From: Flavobacteriaceae bacterium MAR_2009_75
GTDB lineage: Bacteria > Bacteroidota > Bacteroidia > Flavobacteriales > Flavobacteriaceae
Assembly (NCBI GenBank): GCA_002813285.1
Contig: PHTZ01000001.1
Span: 2,789,501 to 2,853,500, forward strand
Length of the DNA stretch: 64,000 nt
Direction of reading: 5' to 3'
Each line of letters starts with the position of its first letter. Within the stretch, counting starts at the first letter, position 1. A program made the translations under genes and the position numbers. This document shows, in pieces, positions 45,442 to 53,791 of this stretch. Below the pieces are notes generated by a model. The model worked only from the letters and a program-made list of their open reading frames with translations, was not told the origin of the DNA and did not search any database.

Positions 45442-46242
45442 TTATTTTAGTCCCCAACGCTCTTTACATTTTTCAACCGGACTTGTAGCACGGTTTTTAA
45501 AAGCGTGGATTCCTGAGGCAATAAATAGAAGAATAGCCCCGCCAAGTGCGGTGAAGGCAATACTGGGAATGTTGGTTTTATGACGTATGAAAATAGCCAT
45601 CAATGCCCAAACGCCCACTAGCACAAACTCCCGCATATTTCTCTTTAGAATGATGAGCAAATTAATGACTACGGCAGCCAATATCATAATGATGGTCCAA
45701 GTTTCTTCGGAAAGTGGCCCGCCGTTCCAACCAAGTTTGGTTAAATAGGCAGAAACATTGGCTATGGTTGCGACGCTTATCCAACCGGAATAGATACAAA
45801 TGGGCCACCAAACGAAAGCAATGATTCCTATGGGCGCATCCCATCGTTCCATGTTGGTGTTTAAGATTATTTGAATCAATGCGTATAGAATACCGAACAT
45901 AATCAATACGGAAATCCCTATATAATCATATAGAAAAGCAAAAACCCAAGCTGTATTCAACAAGTTTACAATTGCGAACCAATAACCGGTCTGCATTATA
46001 AAATTGGTCTCTTTACCCTCTTGATGAGCGCGCCTAATTTGAAAAATGGTGTAAGTGAACAAACCTAAATAAATAAGCCCCCAGATAGCGAAAGCATAAC
46101 TTGCCGGAGTGAAAAGATTATAATATCTCGCGCTCATTTCCCCTATAGTAGTGTCATTAAGACGTAAGGCCTGAGAAAGGTAATTAACTAGAACAACTAG
46201 AATTACCGAACAGAGGTTGATGATAGATAGTTTTTTTACCAT
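45442..46242 (-). CDS. TspO/MBR-like tryptophan-rich membrane protein, long form
   Basis: The 266-residue protein has about eight transmembrane segments. The first five carry TspO-like features (PASYAFAIWGLIYLGLF and NLLNTAWVFAFLYDY, aromatic-rich), but TspO proper has about 160 residues and five segments, so three extra segments follow at the C-terminus. This resembles the extended TspO/MBR-related proteins seen in some bacteria. Ligand (porphyrin or sterol-like) and function are unknown. It converges with the flavoprotein gene, with one base between the stops. Confidence 0.75.
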   Translation of the reverse strand: MVKKLSIINLCSVILVVLVNYLSQALRLNDTTIGEMSARYYNLFTPASYAFAIWGLIYLGLFTYTIFQIRRAHQEGKETNFIMQTGYWFAIVNLLNTAWVFAFLYDYIGISVLIMFGILYALIQIILNTNMERWDAPIGIIAFVWWPICIYSGWISVATIANVSAYLTKLGWNGGPLSEETWTIIMILAAVVINLLIILKRNMREFVLVGVWALMAIFIRHKTNIPSIAFTALGGAILLFIASGIHAFKNRATSPVEKCKERWGLK

Positions 46243-46339
46243 TGTAGATTAAATTACATCAAATGTAATTTGAGAAATCGATTCTTTTGAATGGCATCCC
46301 GTAAAAAAGGAGCCTTTTAGAAATAGGTGAACCTCTTTT

Positions 46340-46972
46340 TTACACTTTGATTACCTGTTGATCAGCTATTACGAATATTTCGTCTTTTTCATTGGGCTGT
46401 AAAACGTAAGTACCGGTAAATTCGCCAAAGGCGGGCAAAATTAATTGGTTTTCCGTTTTATAGAAGCAGGGTAGTCGAAGGTGCTGCCGCCCAAAACCCT
46501 TCATTTTGATTGCAGGGTGAATATGGCCACAAAAGTTAAAAAGGCCGCTTCTTTCTTCAGGGTGATGGGTCAATAAAAAATTATCGACCTCTAATTCTTC
46601 AAATTGGTCTATTTCTAGAGATTCAAACTTTTCAGGAGCGATAATATCATGATTGCCAGTTATCAATGTGATTTTGGCCGGAGTTTTAGAAACCCAATTT
46701 TCAAAAAGCACCCATTCTTTGTTTAACGATGAGTGAAATAAATCTCCTAAAAAACAAATATTGAAAGGTTGATATAGATTAACGAGCTCATCAAGTAACC
46801 GATAGTTTTTGTATACCGCATACTTTGGCACCGCAGCACCGAATTTTCTGAAATGTGAAACCTTGCCCAAATGAACGTCGCTGATCAAAAGTGTTGATTT
46901 CTCTTCCCAAAACACCGAGCCTGAATAGTGCAGGGTAAAGTGCTGATCGTTTATTTTCAAAGGTTGCACCAT
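46340..46972 (-). CDS. pdeM: Ligase-associated DNA damage response phosphoesterase PdeM
   Basis: This metallophosphoesterase has all family motifs: SDVHLGK (Asp32, His34), FLGDLFHS, ITGNHD and FCGHIHPA. It is the P (phosphoesterase) member of the four-gene LHEP repair set, whose other members lie at 47563-53115. The frame reaches a TTG at 46981, but ATG at 46972 is preferred because the -7 element overlaps the TTG; it gives 210 residues. The transcript may start within a few bases of this ATG, so it may be leaderless. Confidence 0.9.
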   Translation of the reverse strand: MVQPLKINDQHFTLHYSGSVFWEEKSTLLISDVHLGKVSHFRKFGAAVPKYAVYKNYRLLDELVNLYQPFNICFLGDLFHSSLNKEWVLFENWVSKTPAKITLITGNHDIIAPEKFESLEIDQFEELEVDNFLLTHHPEERSGLFNFCGHIHPAIKMKGFGRQHLRLPCFYKTENQLILPAFGEFTGTYVLQPNEKDEIFVIADQQVIKV

Positions 46973-46978
46973 AAGGCG

Positions 46979-46986
46979 CAAAAGTA
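46979..46986 (-). promoter_or_regulatory. -7 promoter element of pdeM
   Basis: TACTTTTG on the minus strand matches TAnnTTTG and lies only 6 bases before the ATG at 46972, so the transcript is predicted to be leaderless or nearly so. No clear -33 TTG. Confidence 0.45.
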
Positions 46987-47049
46987 ATAAAACAAGAAAT
47001 GGTCCGTTTTGTTAAAAATCAAAAAATATAAACCCCAAACTATTACCTT

Positions 47050-47481
47050 ATGAAAAAAAGTTTCATTCTATTAAGCGCGATTGCCCTTGGTCTATTTTCG
47101 TCATGCAGCGATGATGATAGTGCAGATAGTGCAGAAAATTCATTAATGGGTTCTTGGCAACTTACCGCTGAATATGATAATGGAGAACCTTATGAGCTTG
47201 ACAACTGCGAATTGGAAGAAACCATTATTTTTAAATCTGATGGAATATATGAATTTGTGGACTACGACCCTGCCGAGGGTAATGAGAATGAATGTGTAGT
47301 AGATGATGATTCTTCTACAGGTACATGGTCGATACCTTCGTCGGGCAAATTATCGATTTCTGAAGGAAGTATTGTGATTGTTACCGATTACTCGATTTCT
47401 GGCAATCAACTGACCATTACTTTTGAAGAGGAATATGAGGGAGAGACCTGGACATCTAAAAGTATTTATAAAAAGAAGTAA
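47050..47481 (+). CDS. Lipocalin-like lipoprotein
   Basis: The 143-residue protein has a lipoprotein signal with Cys18 or so in GLFSSCSDDDS (SSC lipobox), an acidic linker and a lipocalin-like core starting LMGSWQLTAEYDNG and ending in WTSKSIYKKK. Small lipoproteins of this kind are common on flavobacterial outer membranes, and their ligands are unknown. It is on the plus strand inside the LHEP group, between pdeM and the helicase, and ends at a good terminator. Confidence 0.78.
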   Translation: MKKSFILLSAIALGLFSSCSDDDSADSAENSLMGSWQLTAEYDNGEPYELDNCELEETIIFKSDGIYEFVDYDPAEGNENECVVDDDSSTGTWSIPSSGKLSISEGSIVIVTDYSISGNQLTITFEEEYEGETWTSKSIYKKK

Positions 47482-47525
47482 TTAGACTGTCAAGCGAAAC
47501 TTGATCAGTTCTATTGTAAGTATAC

Positions 47526-47562
47526 AACCTGCTAGTGCTTTCGGGCTATAGCAGGTTTTTAT
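47526..47562 (+). terminator. Rho-independent terminator of the lipocalin gene
   Basis: AACCTGCTA (47526-47534) and TAGCAGGTT (47549-47557) form a perfect 9-bp stem with a 14-base loop, followed by TTTATTT. It lies 44 bases after the lipoprotein stop and at the end of the convergent helicase gene. Confidence 0.85.
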
Positions 47563-50028
47563 TTACTTCTTCATTAAAATTTTGGTCATACGTTGAATAC
47601 GGTCAGCCAGTTTTTCGCTACTTAATTTTTCTCGCAGCCTATCTGTAATGATCGGGAATGAAAAAGGAGTGGCTTTTGAACATTCTTTCCAGATTATATC
47701 TTGGTGTTCTATGCGCTCAAGGGCCATTCTTAAACGGCCTTCTTCTAATTGGTGCTCGAAAGTTTCGGTAAAGGCCTGTTGAAAAAGTAAGTTGTCGGCC
47801 TCATAATCTCTAAAAACGTCAAACAACAATTGAGAGCTGCTTTGTAGGTGTTTCATCTTCACCCCTTTATTCGGATAGCCTGTAAAGACCATACCACTGA
47901 TTACCGCAATATCACGAAATTTTCTACGTGCCATTTCATTCGAATTGAGACTTTTCTGTAAATCTGCAAGCATGTAATCCGTAGAAAATAAATTATTGTC
48001 CAGTACGGCTTGAATATCGATGGGCTTGTCCGATAGCATTTCGAACCCGTAGTCGTTGAATGCCAAAGACGCCGTTATCGGTTGCAACAAACTGATGCGA
48101 TACGAAAGCAGACTACTCATGGCTTCGTGTACCGCCCTACCTTCAAATGGGTAGAAAATGTGATGGTAACCGTCACGTGTCTTAAAGGTTTCAATTAGAA
48201 ATTCTTGAGTTGTAGGTACGATGCTTTCTTGTCGTTGTTTATCGAAAATATGCTTTAGCGATTTTAACTCCGGACCTTGTAATTCGTTGGCAGCCGCTTT
48301 ATAAAGTTCTTGACGGAGCAATTCAGACATTTGAGCCGAAAAGCTAAGTCGACCGCCCATCCAACTAGGAACTTTGTTGGTTCTTTTGGTAGAGTTTCGA
48401 ACATGGGCCTGCATCCCCTTAATTCGAATAAATTCTAGATTTCTACCTGCAAATGTGAATACATCGCCTCGAGTTAATTTCGAGATGAAATACTCTTCAA
48501 TCGATCCGATGTAACCGCCGGTCTGATATTTCACGGTAATGGTGGCATCGCCCACGATAGTCCCGATTTGAAAACGATGTCGCATAGCGATACCGCGATT
48601 GTTGACTTTAAACTTTCCGTCAGATTCAACTTCAATTTTTTTGTATTCGTCATAGCTACTTAGGCTTTGGCTGCCCATCACCAAAAAATTAAGAAGCCAT
48701 TGCCATTGGTCTTCGGTAATACCTTGATAACAGAAAGTCTGTTTTATCTCGGGGAAGATTTCCTTCGGATAAAACCCATCAGAAACCGCCAAGGTGGTCA
48801 AATATTGCAGCAACACATCAAAACTATTGAGGTAGGGCAGGCGGTCTTCTACGGCATTGTCTTTTACCGCAACTTGCAGGGCCGAAGCTTCAATGAGCTC
48901 CATCGCGTGGGTGGGTAGAAAATGAATAACACTTTCCTTTCCCGGCCTGTGACCGCTACGACCGGCCCTTTGCAAAAAACGGGCTACCCCTTTAGGTCCG
49001 CCAATCTGAATCACCGTTTCCACAGGGGCAAAATCTACACCCAAATCGAGACTAGACGTACAGACTACAGCTTTCAAACTTTCATTTCGAATCGCTTGCT
49101 CGACCCACAGCCGCGTTTCTTTATTGATGCTGCCGTGGTGCATGGCGATTTCACCTGCGTACTCGGGGTATTTGGCCAATATTTTTTGAAACCAAATTTC
49201 ACACTGACTGCGGGTATTGGTAAAGAGTAAGGTTGTCTTGCTGTTATTGATAATCGGTATCACTTCGTCTAATAAATGTAATCCTAAATGCCCACGCCAC
49301 GGAAAAGTCTCCATAGTCTTGGGAATGATACTTTTGACCGTAATCTTCTTTTTGAGATTGGCCTTGATCATGACCGAATTTTTTAATTCGGGTGAGGTGG
49401 GGCCTAAAAGAACCTCTCTGGCTTGCTCTAAGTTGCCAATGGTTGCCGATATACCCCAGACGCGCAAATCTTTACAAATGGTTTTTAGTCGGCTCAGGCC
49501 CAACTCCATTTGTACGCCGCGTTTGGTGCCCAACAATTCATGCCATTCATCTACGACAATGGCCGAGCAGTCTTTGAAGGTCTTATCATAATTTTTAGAT
49601 GATAGCAATAACTGAAGGCTTTCGGGGGTGGTTATGAGCAGATCTGGCATTGCCGTTCGTTGTTTTGAACGCTCTTTGGTAGTCGTGTCTCCTGTACGTA
49701 TACCCACCGTCATTTGAGTGCCCAGGTCTTCGGTGATACGTTCTGCAGATTGTTTTATTTCTTGGGATAAAGCGCGTAAAGGAGTGATCCAAATCGCTTT
49801 CAACCCTTTTTTATGTTTGGTTTTGTAGTCGGGATTTTCTTTGATGTAATTCAATACAATAGGAAACCAAAGTGCATAGGTTTTGCCGCTACCCGTTGGG
49901 GCATTTAAAAGGCCATGTTTGCCCTGTAAAAAAGCCGTCCAAGTATCTTTTTGAAACTTGAAGGGCTTCCAGCGTTGTTGCTCAAACCATAAGGATGCGA
50001 TATTAAAGAGTTCTTTTCTTGTAGTCAT
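47563..50028 (-). CDS. Ligase-associated DNA damage response DEXH-box helicase (Lhr-type)
   Basis: The 821-residue enzyme is an Lhr-core SF2 helicase: Walker A APTGSGKT (43-50), DEWH (160-163), ATIGN motif III and QRAGRSGHRPG motif VI. The long C-terminal part contains the Lhr winged-helix and DUF4175-like regions. In the LHEP set it is a 3'-to-5' DNA translocase. Its ATG (50028) lies at the edge of a CATTGCGAG-type repeat remnant. Compared with typical Lhr-core proteins (800-850 residues) it is full length. Confidence 0.92.
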   Translation of the reverse strand: MTTRKELFNIASLWFEQQRWKPFKFQKDTWTAFLQGKHGLLNAPTGSGKTYALWFPIVLNYIKENPDYKTKHKKGLKAIWITPLRALSQEIKQSAERITEDLGTQMTVGIRTGDTTTKERSKQRTAMPDLLITTPESLQLLLSSKNYDKTFKDCSAIVVDEWHELLGTKRGVQMELGLSRLKTICKDLRVWGISATIGNLEQAREVLLGPTSPELKNSVMIKANLKKKITVKSIIPKTMETFPWRGHLGLHLLDEVIPIINNSKTTLLFTNTRSQCEIWFQKILAKYPEYAGEIAMHHGSINKETRLWVEQAIRNESLKAVVCTSSLDLGVDFAPVETVIQIGGPKGVARFLQRAGRSGHRPGKESVIHFLPTHAMELIEASALQVAVKDNAVEDRLPYLNSFDVLLQYLTTLAVSDGFYPKEIFPEIKQTFCYQGITEDQWQWLLNFLVMGSQSLSSYDEYKKIEVESDGKFKVNNRGIAMRHRFQIGTIVGDATITVKYQTGGYIGSIEEYFISKLTRGDVFTFAGRNLEFIRIKGMQAHVRNSTKRTNKVPSWMGGRLSFSAQMSELLRQELYKAAANELQGPELKSLKHIFDKQRQESIVPTTQEFLIETFKTRDGYHHIFYPFEGRAVHEAMSSLLSYRISLLQPITASLAFNDYGFEMLSDKPIDIQAVLDNNLFSTDYMLADLQKSLNSNEMARRKFRDIAVISGMVFTGYPNKGVKMKHLQSSSQLLFDVFRDYEADNLLFQQAFTETFEHQLEEGRLRMALERIEHQDIIWKECSKATPFSFPIITDRLREKLSSEKLADRIQRMTKILMKK

Positions 50029-50052
50029 TGCGAGCTGGGCTATGCAATCTGG
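50024..50052. repeat. Remnant of a CATTGCGAG...GCAATCTGG palindromic repeat
   Basis: GTCATTGCGAG (50024-50034) and GCAATCTGG (50044-50052) match the two ends of a repeat that I recall as common between genes of Bacteroidota. ATTGC (50027-50031) and GCAAT (50044-50048) are inverted. The middle is short and degenerate. It overlaps the helicase start codon. Confidence 0.45.
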
Positions 50053-50106
50053 ATGATTTCTTATTAAAGTTTAATTTTGGTTTTTCTTTTGAAAGTTAAG
50101 GTCTAT

Positions 50107-50388
50107 TTAGCCTATGAGCAGGTCCGTACTTACTGCATTTTCAAGATTTATCAAGTTCATTTTATATTTTTTATTTTTAGTTTTTAGTTGTTTTTCTCTT
50201 GCAAATACATCTTTCACAGTATCGAACTTTTCAAAATAAACCAACCCAATACAGCTATATTTTTTGCAGAATGCAATTTTACCTTTCCCGTTTTTATGTT
50301 CACTAATTTTTCTTTGTAAATCAGTAGTTGTACCTATATACAAAACCTTCTTGTTTTAATTTGTTAAGATGTGGCTATTACCCGGCAT
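50107..50388 (-). pseudogene. GIY-YIG nuclease gene broken by an in-frame stop
   Basis: Translation from ATG at 50388 gives MPGNSHILTN, then TAA (50356-50358), then NKKVLYIGTTTDLQRK... and the rest of a GIY-YIG domain (HKNGKGK and FAREKQLKTKNKK). ILTN-x-NKKVLYIG is the exact usual junction of this family, so a Lys codon became a stop. The first Tyr-Val-Tyr is also replaced by Asn-Ser-His, losing the GIY half of the active site. The remaining open frame from TTG at 50343 (78 residues) lacks this half, so the gene is inactive. Confidence 0.8.
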
Positions 50389-50464
50389 GAATAATTATTT
50401 CGAATAATTTAAACAGATTCCTTCACTTTGTTAGGATTTACGTCTTGAAATCACCTTATCATTT

Positions 50465-52093
50465 TTATTTATCCACATCCACATCCACATCCGCAATTGG
50501 AATCAATGCCTTCAAATCTTCCAAAGAATTCGCCTCATCAATTTTTTTGTCTTTTCTCCACCGTAAAATTCTTGGAAAACGGGTCGCTACCCCACTTTTA
50601 TGTCTTTTCGAAAGGGCTATACCTTCAAAGGCAATTTCGAATACATGATGCGGAGTCACACTACGTACGGGGCCAAAGCGTTCTAAGGTATTTCTTTTGA
50701 TCCAAGCATCGACTTTTCTAAACTCAGCATCGGTTAACCCGGAATATGCCTTGGCAAAAGTGACCAATTCTTTTTCACCTGCATCGTTAGTGCCCCACAA
50801 AGCAAAAGTATAATCGGTGAACAGGTTGCTGCGCCTTCCGTGGCCACGCATGGCATAAGTGAGCACTGCATCAATGGTCAACGGGTCGATTTTCCATTTC
50901 CACCAGTCGCCTTTTTTTCTTCCGACTAGATAGGGCGAATCATTTCTTTTGAGCATCAGCCCTTCACTTCTTTTTTCTCTTGATAAATCTCTTTCTTCGG
51001 CAACTTCTTCCCATGAATTGAATTGCATCCGTTCTGAAAGAAGCAGGGGCATTTCATTTGTGGTCATTTCGTAAAGTTGTTCTAGCAATTCTCTTCGCTC
51101 CGAATAACTTTTTTGGCGAATGTCATCGCCTCGCCACTCTAACAGGTCGTATGCCTTAACGATTACGGGAGTTTTTTTGAGCAGTGCCTTAGATACCGTT
51201 TTTCTGCCGATACGTGTCTGTAAATCATTGAATGTGCCGATTTTCCCGTGCGGATACGGAAGTATTTCGCCATCGATAACCGTTCCATTGGGAATGGTTC
51301 CAACAAAGTTTTCGAACTCAGGATATTTATCGGTTACCAGTTCTTCGCCACGGCTCCAAACAAAGATTTCATTATTTCTAAGAATAATTTGAGAGCGAAT
51401 ACCATCCCATTTATGCTCTAAGGTCCAGTCTTTTACATTGCCTAAATCTTCAACTTCTCCTTCAATGGCATAAGCGAGGTAAAATGGATAAGGTTTAGAG
51501 AGGTAATCACTCTCATTTTCTTCTAAAATCAGTTCTTGAAAAGTAATGCTGTTCGGATCCCAATTCCCCATCAATTTATAAGCAAGAATGTCTTCGTCAA
51601 TTTCGGTCGCTTTGGCCAAGGCACGGGTCATCAGTTTTTGGCTGACCCCGATTCGAAAGCTGCCGGTAATCAGTTTGGTAAAAACAAACCTGCCATAATA
51701 ATCCAGGTTTTTCCAATTTTGGAATAAGTAGCTCTTTTTATCGGTATCGCTTTGCGATTTCAACCAAATCATTTCTTCTAAAAATTGTGTCAGCGATTTT
51801 TCAGTCGAATGTTCATCTGAAGGAACTACAAGGGCAATGGTTTCTGCAAGGTCTCCCACGATATGATAACTTTCTTCGAACAGCCAAAGTGGTATATGGG
51901 CCAATTCTGAAGCCCACTCGCGCAATAGTGTTGTATTCACCGGGCGAGGTGGTCGGCGGTGAGATAAAATAGCTATAGTCCATACCTTGTCAGGGTCAGA
52001 AGCCATTGAAAAATAATCGGCCAGTGCCGCCACTTTTAGATTGGTCTTGTTCGTGCCGTCGAGAGTCTTTATAAGCTGAGAGAATTGTTTCAT
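50465..52093 (-). CDS. ATP-dependent DNA ligase of the LHEP repair set
   Basis: The 542-residue ligase has the nucleotidyl-lysine motif EHKWDG (Lys228), an N-terminal DNA-binding domain (1-200), motifs such as VIDGEIL and LKRNDSPY, and the C-terminal OB domain with the KWKIDPLTIDAVL segment. It seals nicks with ATP. The stop region is a run of ATCCAC hexamers encoding a DVDVDVD tail. Its ATG overlaps the stop of the exonuclease gene by 4 bases. Confidence 0.93.
   Translation of the reverse strand: MKQFSQLIKTLDGTNKTNLKVAALADYFSMASDPDKVWTIAILSHRRPPRPVNTTLLREWASELAHIPLWLFEESYHIVGDLAETIALVVPSDEHSTEKSLTQFLEEMIWLKSQSDTDKKSYLFQNWKNLDYYGRFVFTKLITGSFRIGVSQKLMTRALAKATEIDEDILAYKLMGNWDPNSITFQELILEENESDYLSKPYPFYLAYAIEGEVEDLGNVKDWTLEHKWDGIRSQIILRNNEIFVWSRGEELVTDKYPEFENFVGTIPNGTVIDGEILPYPHGKIGTFNDLQTRIGRKTVSKALLKKTPVIVKAYDLLEWRGDDIRQKSYSERRELLEQLYEMTTNEMPLLLSERMQFNSWEEVAEERDLSREKRSEGLMLKRNDSPYLVGRKKGDWWKWKIDPLTIDAVLTYAMRGHGRRSNLFTDYTFALWGTNDAGEKELVTFAKAYSGLTDAEFRKVDAWIKRNTLERFGPVRSVTPHHVFEIAFEGIALSKRHKSGVATRFPRILRWRKDKKIDEANSLEDLKALIPIADVDVDVDK
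50471..50492. repeat. ATCCAC hexanucleotide repeat at the ligase C-terminus
   Basis: The hexamer ATCCAC occurs 3.7 times in tandem and encodes the alternating Asp-Val tail of the ligase. Copy-number change would alter the tail by two residues per unit without shifting the frame. Confidence 0.7.
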
Positions 52094-53115
52094 GCCGATT
52101 CTGAAGTCTCTGGTTCGACATTCAGTTCTGCATTTTCTCCTTCGAATTGGGTAGCTTCGGTACGGGCATCATAACCTAAATCGCGTAAGTACTGGGAGAA
52201 TATATCGGTATAGCCATGAGTGCATATCACTTTTTCTGCACCGGTGTTTTTTATTGCCGTAAGCAGCGAGGGCCAATCGCAGTGATCGCTCAAGACAAAA
52301 CCCTTATCAATGGCTCGCCTACGTCGAGCACCCCTGAAAGCCATCCATCCGCTGGCCGATGCGGTAACATAAGGTACCATTTTACGAATCCAAGTGCTAC
52401 CGTGAGCAGAAGGTGGCGCAAGTACCATGTTACCCCTAATTTCTTCCTTTTTTGTGTCGCGAGTAATTCGTTCGGTTTCAGGAAAATCTAGCAAGGGTCG
52501 AAGTACATTGGTCATGTTTTCAATGGCTCCGTGGGTGAAAATCTTTCCGATACTGGGGTCTAAATGTTTTAATAGGCGCTGGGCCTTACCTAAAGAATAA
52601 CCGAAAAGTACCGATGTTTGCCCATTTGCTTTATTCTGTGACCACCATTCATTAATGTCGGTAAAGACTTCTTTTTGTGGTCGCCATAAAAATGCGGGCA
52701 GACCAAAAGTACATTCGGTGATAAACGTATGACACTTCACAAGTTCATAGGGTGTGGCGACTCCGTCATCTTCTAGTTTGTAATCACCGGTAAACACCCA
52801 GATTTCACCTTTGTATTCTACTTTTATTTGAGACGAGCCAATTATATGACCGGCAGGGTAAAGGGTGAACTGAACTCCGTTTATGGTGAACGTTTCTCCC
52901 CACTTTTTACCTGTTACCGAAATGTCGCCTAACCGGTGCTTTATAATAGGTACATTGCTATCGTGGGTTATATATTGTTTGTGGCCCCATCTGCTGTGGT
53001 CTGCATGGCCATGAGATATTATAGCTTTGTTCACAGGTTTCCAAGGATCAAGATATACCTTGGCAGGATGGCAGTAAATACCTTGATCCGTAAATTCTAA
53101 TAAGGGTTTTTTCAT
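52090..53115 (-). CDS. Ligase-associated exonuclease, metallo-beta-lactamase/beta-CASP type
   Basis: The 341-residue protein has the metallo-beta-lactamase metal site SHGHADH (His35, His37, Asp39, His40), the later GHIIGSSQI and a DHCDWPSLL-type motif, as in the CPSF/SNM1-like nucleases. In the LHEP set it is the manganese-dependent DNA nuclease. It is the first gene of the exonuclease-ligase pair and overlaps the ligase by 4 bases. The promoter should lie in the region shared with the palindromic element upstream. Confidence 0.92.
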   Translation of the reverse strand: MKKPLLEFTDQGIYCHPAKVYLDPWKPVNKAIISHGHADHSRWGHKQYITHDSNVPIIKHRLGDISVTGKKWGETFTINGVQFTLYPAGHIIGSSQIKVEYKGEIWVFTGDYKLEDDGVATPYELVKCHTFITECTFGLPAFLWRPQKEVFTDINEWWSQNKANGQTSVLFGYSLGKAQRLLKHLDPSIGKIFTHGAIENMTNVLRPLLDFPETERITRDTKKEEIRGNMVLAPPSAHGSTWIRKMVPYVTASASGWMAFRGARRRRAIDKGFVLSDHCDWPSLLTAIKNTGAEKVICTHGYTDIFSQYLRDLGYDARTEATQFEGENAELNVEPETSESA

Positions 53116-53175
53116 GGTAAACAGAAAGTTACTTATTTATGGGTTTTAGTCAGACATATAGTTTAAATGACGTAC

Positions 53176-53282
53176 GCGTTAGCGATAGCAGTGAATAACC
53201 CGCAGTGCCAATTTTTGTGGCACGAGTATTAGCAACGTATAGCGCGACCCCGCGCCATAAGAATTATGGGCGAGGGTAACGC
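53176..53282. repeat. Multi-hairpin palindromic intergenic element
   Basis: The 107-base element is closed by GCGTTA (53176-53181) pairing with TAACGC (53277-53282). Inside are a hairpin GTGCCA/TGGCAC (53205-53223, 7-base loop) and a hairpin CCATAA/TTATGG (53255-53269, 3-base loop). It lies between the divergent exonuclease and TerB-like genes and is GC-richer than the flanks. It resembles intergenic repeats that I recall from flavobacterial genomes; a structured RNA or transposon-derived unit are alternatives. Confidence 0.6.
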
Positions 53283-53325
53283 TAAAATAATCACGAAGCT
53301 TATGAGTTAAGACCTCTAAAAAAAT

Positions 53326-53333
53326 TATATTTG
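53326..53333 (+). promoter_or_regulatory. -7 promoter element of the third TerB-like gene
   Basis: TATATTTG matches TAnnTTTG and lies 20 bases before the ATG at 53354. A weak TTA stands where the -33 TTG is expected. Confidence 0.5.
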
Positions 53334-53353
53334 CTGCCAATAAAATTGAAATT

Positions 53354-53776
53354 ATGGCAATTGCAGATTTATACACCAGTGGGGAACATAGACGGAATTT
53401 AGCTCATTTTGCGGCCTTGGCTACGTTGGCTTCGATTGATGGAGAGATAAGCTCGGAGGAGAAAAATATGTTAGATCGCTTTGCGACCAAGTTGGATATA
53501 ACCGATTCGGAATATAAGGAGGTTATGAAATCGGAGAACAAATACCCTATTGCCCCACCTCATGATTCTGAAAAGCGCCTTGAAAGATTGTACGATCTTT
53601 TTCGTATTATCTTTTCAGACCACTTAATCGATGACGAGGAAATGGTATTGCTAAAAAAATACGCTATTGGTCTTGGTTTTTCTGGAAAGCAGGCCGATAC
53701 GGTGATTGAAAAATCTGTCGCCATATTCAGTGGTAGAATCGATTTTGACGACTATATTTATTTGTTGAAACATTAG
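53354..53776 (+). CDS. TerB-like protein, third copy in the window
   Basis: The 140-residue helical protein has two TerB-like halves: LATLASIDGEISSEEKNML and LFRIIFSDHLIDDEEMVLLKKY, each with the acidic DGEI/DDEE loop expected to bind divalent metal. It is longer than the two copies at 39770-40461. No signal peptide or membrane segment is seen. It converges with fbp, 15 bases apart. Function is unknown. Confidence 0.75.
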   Translation: MAIADLYTSGEHRRNLAHFAALATLASIDGEISSEEKNMLDRFATKLDITDSEYKEVMKSENKYPIAPPHDSEKRLERLYDLFRIIFSDHLIDDEEMVLLKKYAIGLGFSGKQADTVIEKSVAIFSGRIDFDDYIYLLKH

Positions 53777-53791
53777 GTTTAACAAATGTCT

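Noticed and set aside
50107-50343. 78-residue frame as an intact GIY-YIG gene
   Set aside because: It starts at TTG inside the conserved domain and lacks the first half of the active site; upstream in-frame sequence after a stop shows it is the rest of a broken gene.
53179-53376. 65-residue minus-strand open frame
   Set aside because: It translates the palindromic element and overlaps the start of the TerB-like gene; no family features beyond a hydrophobic start.
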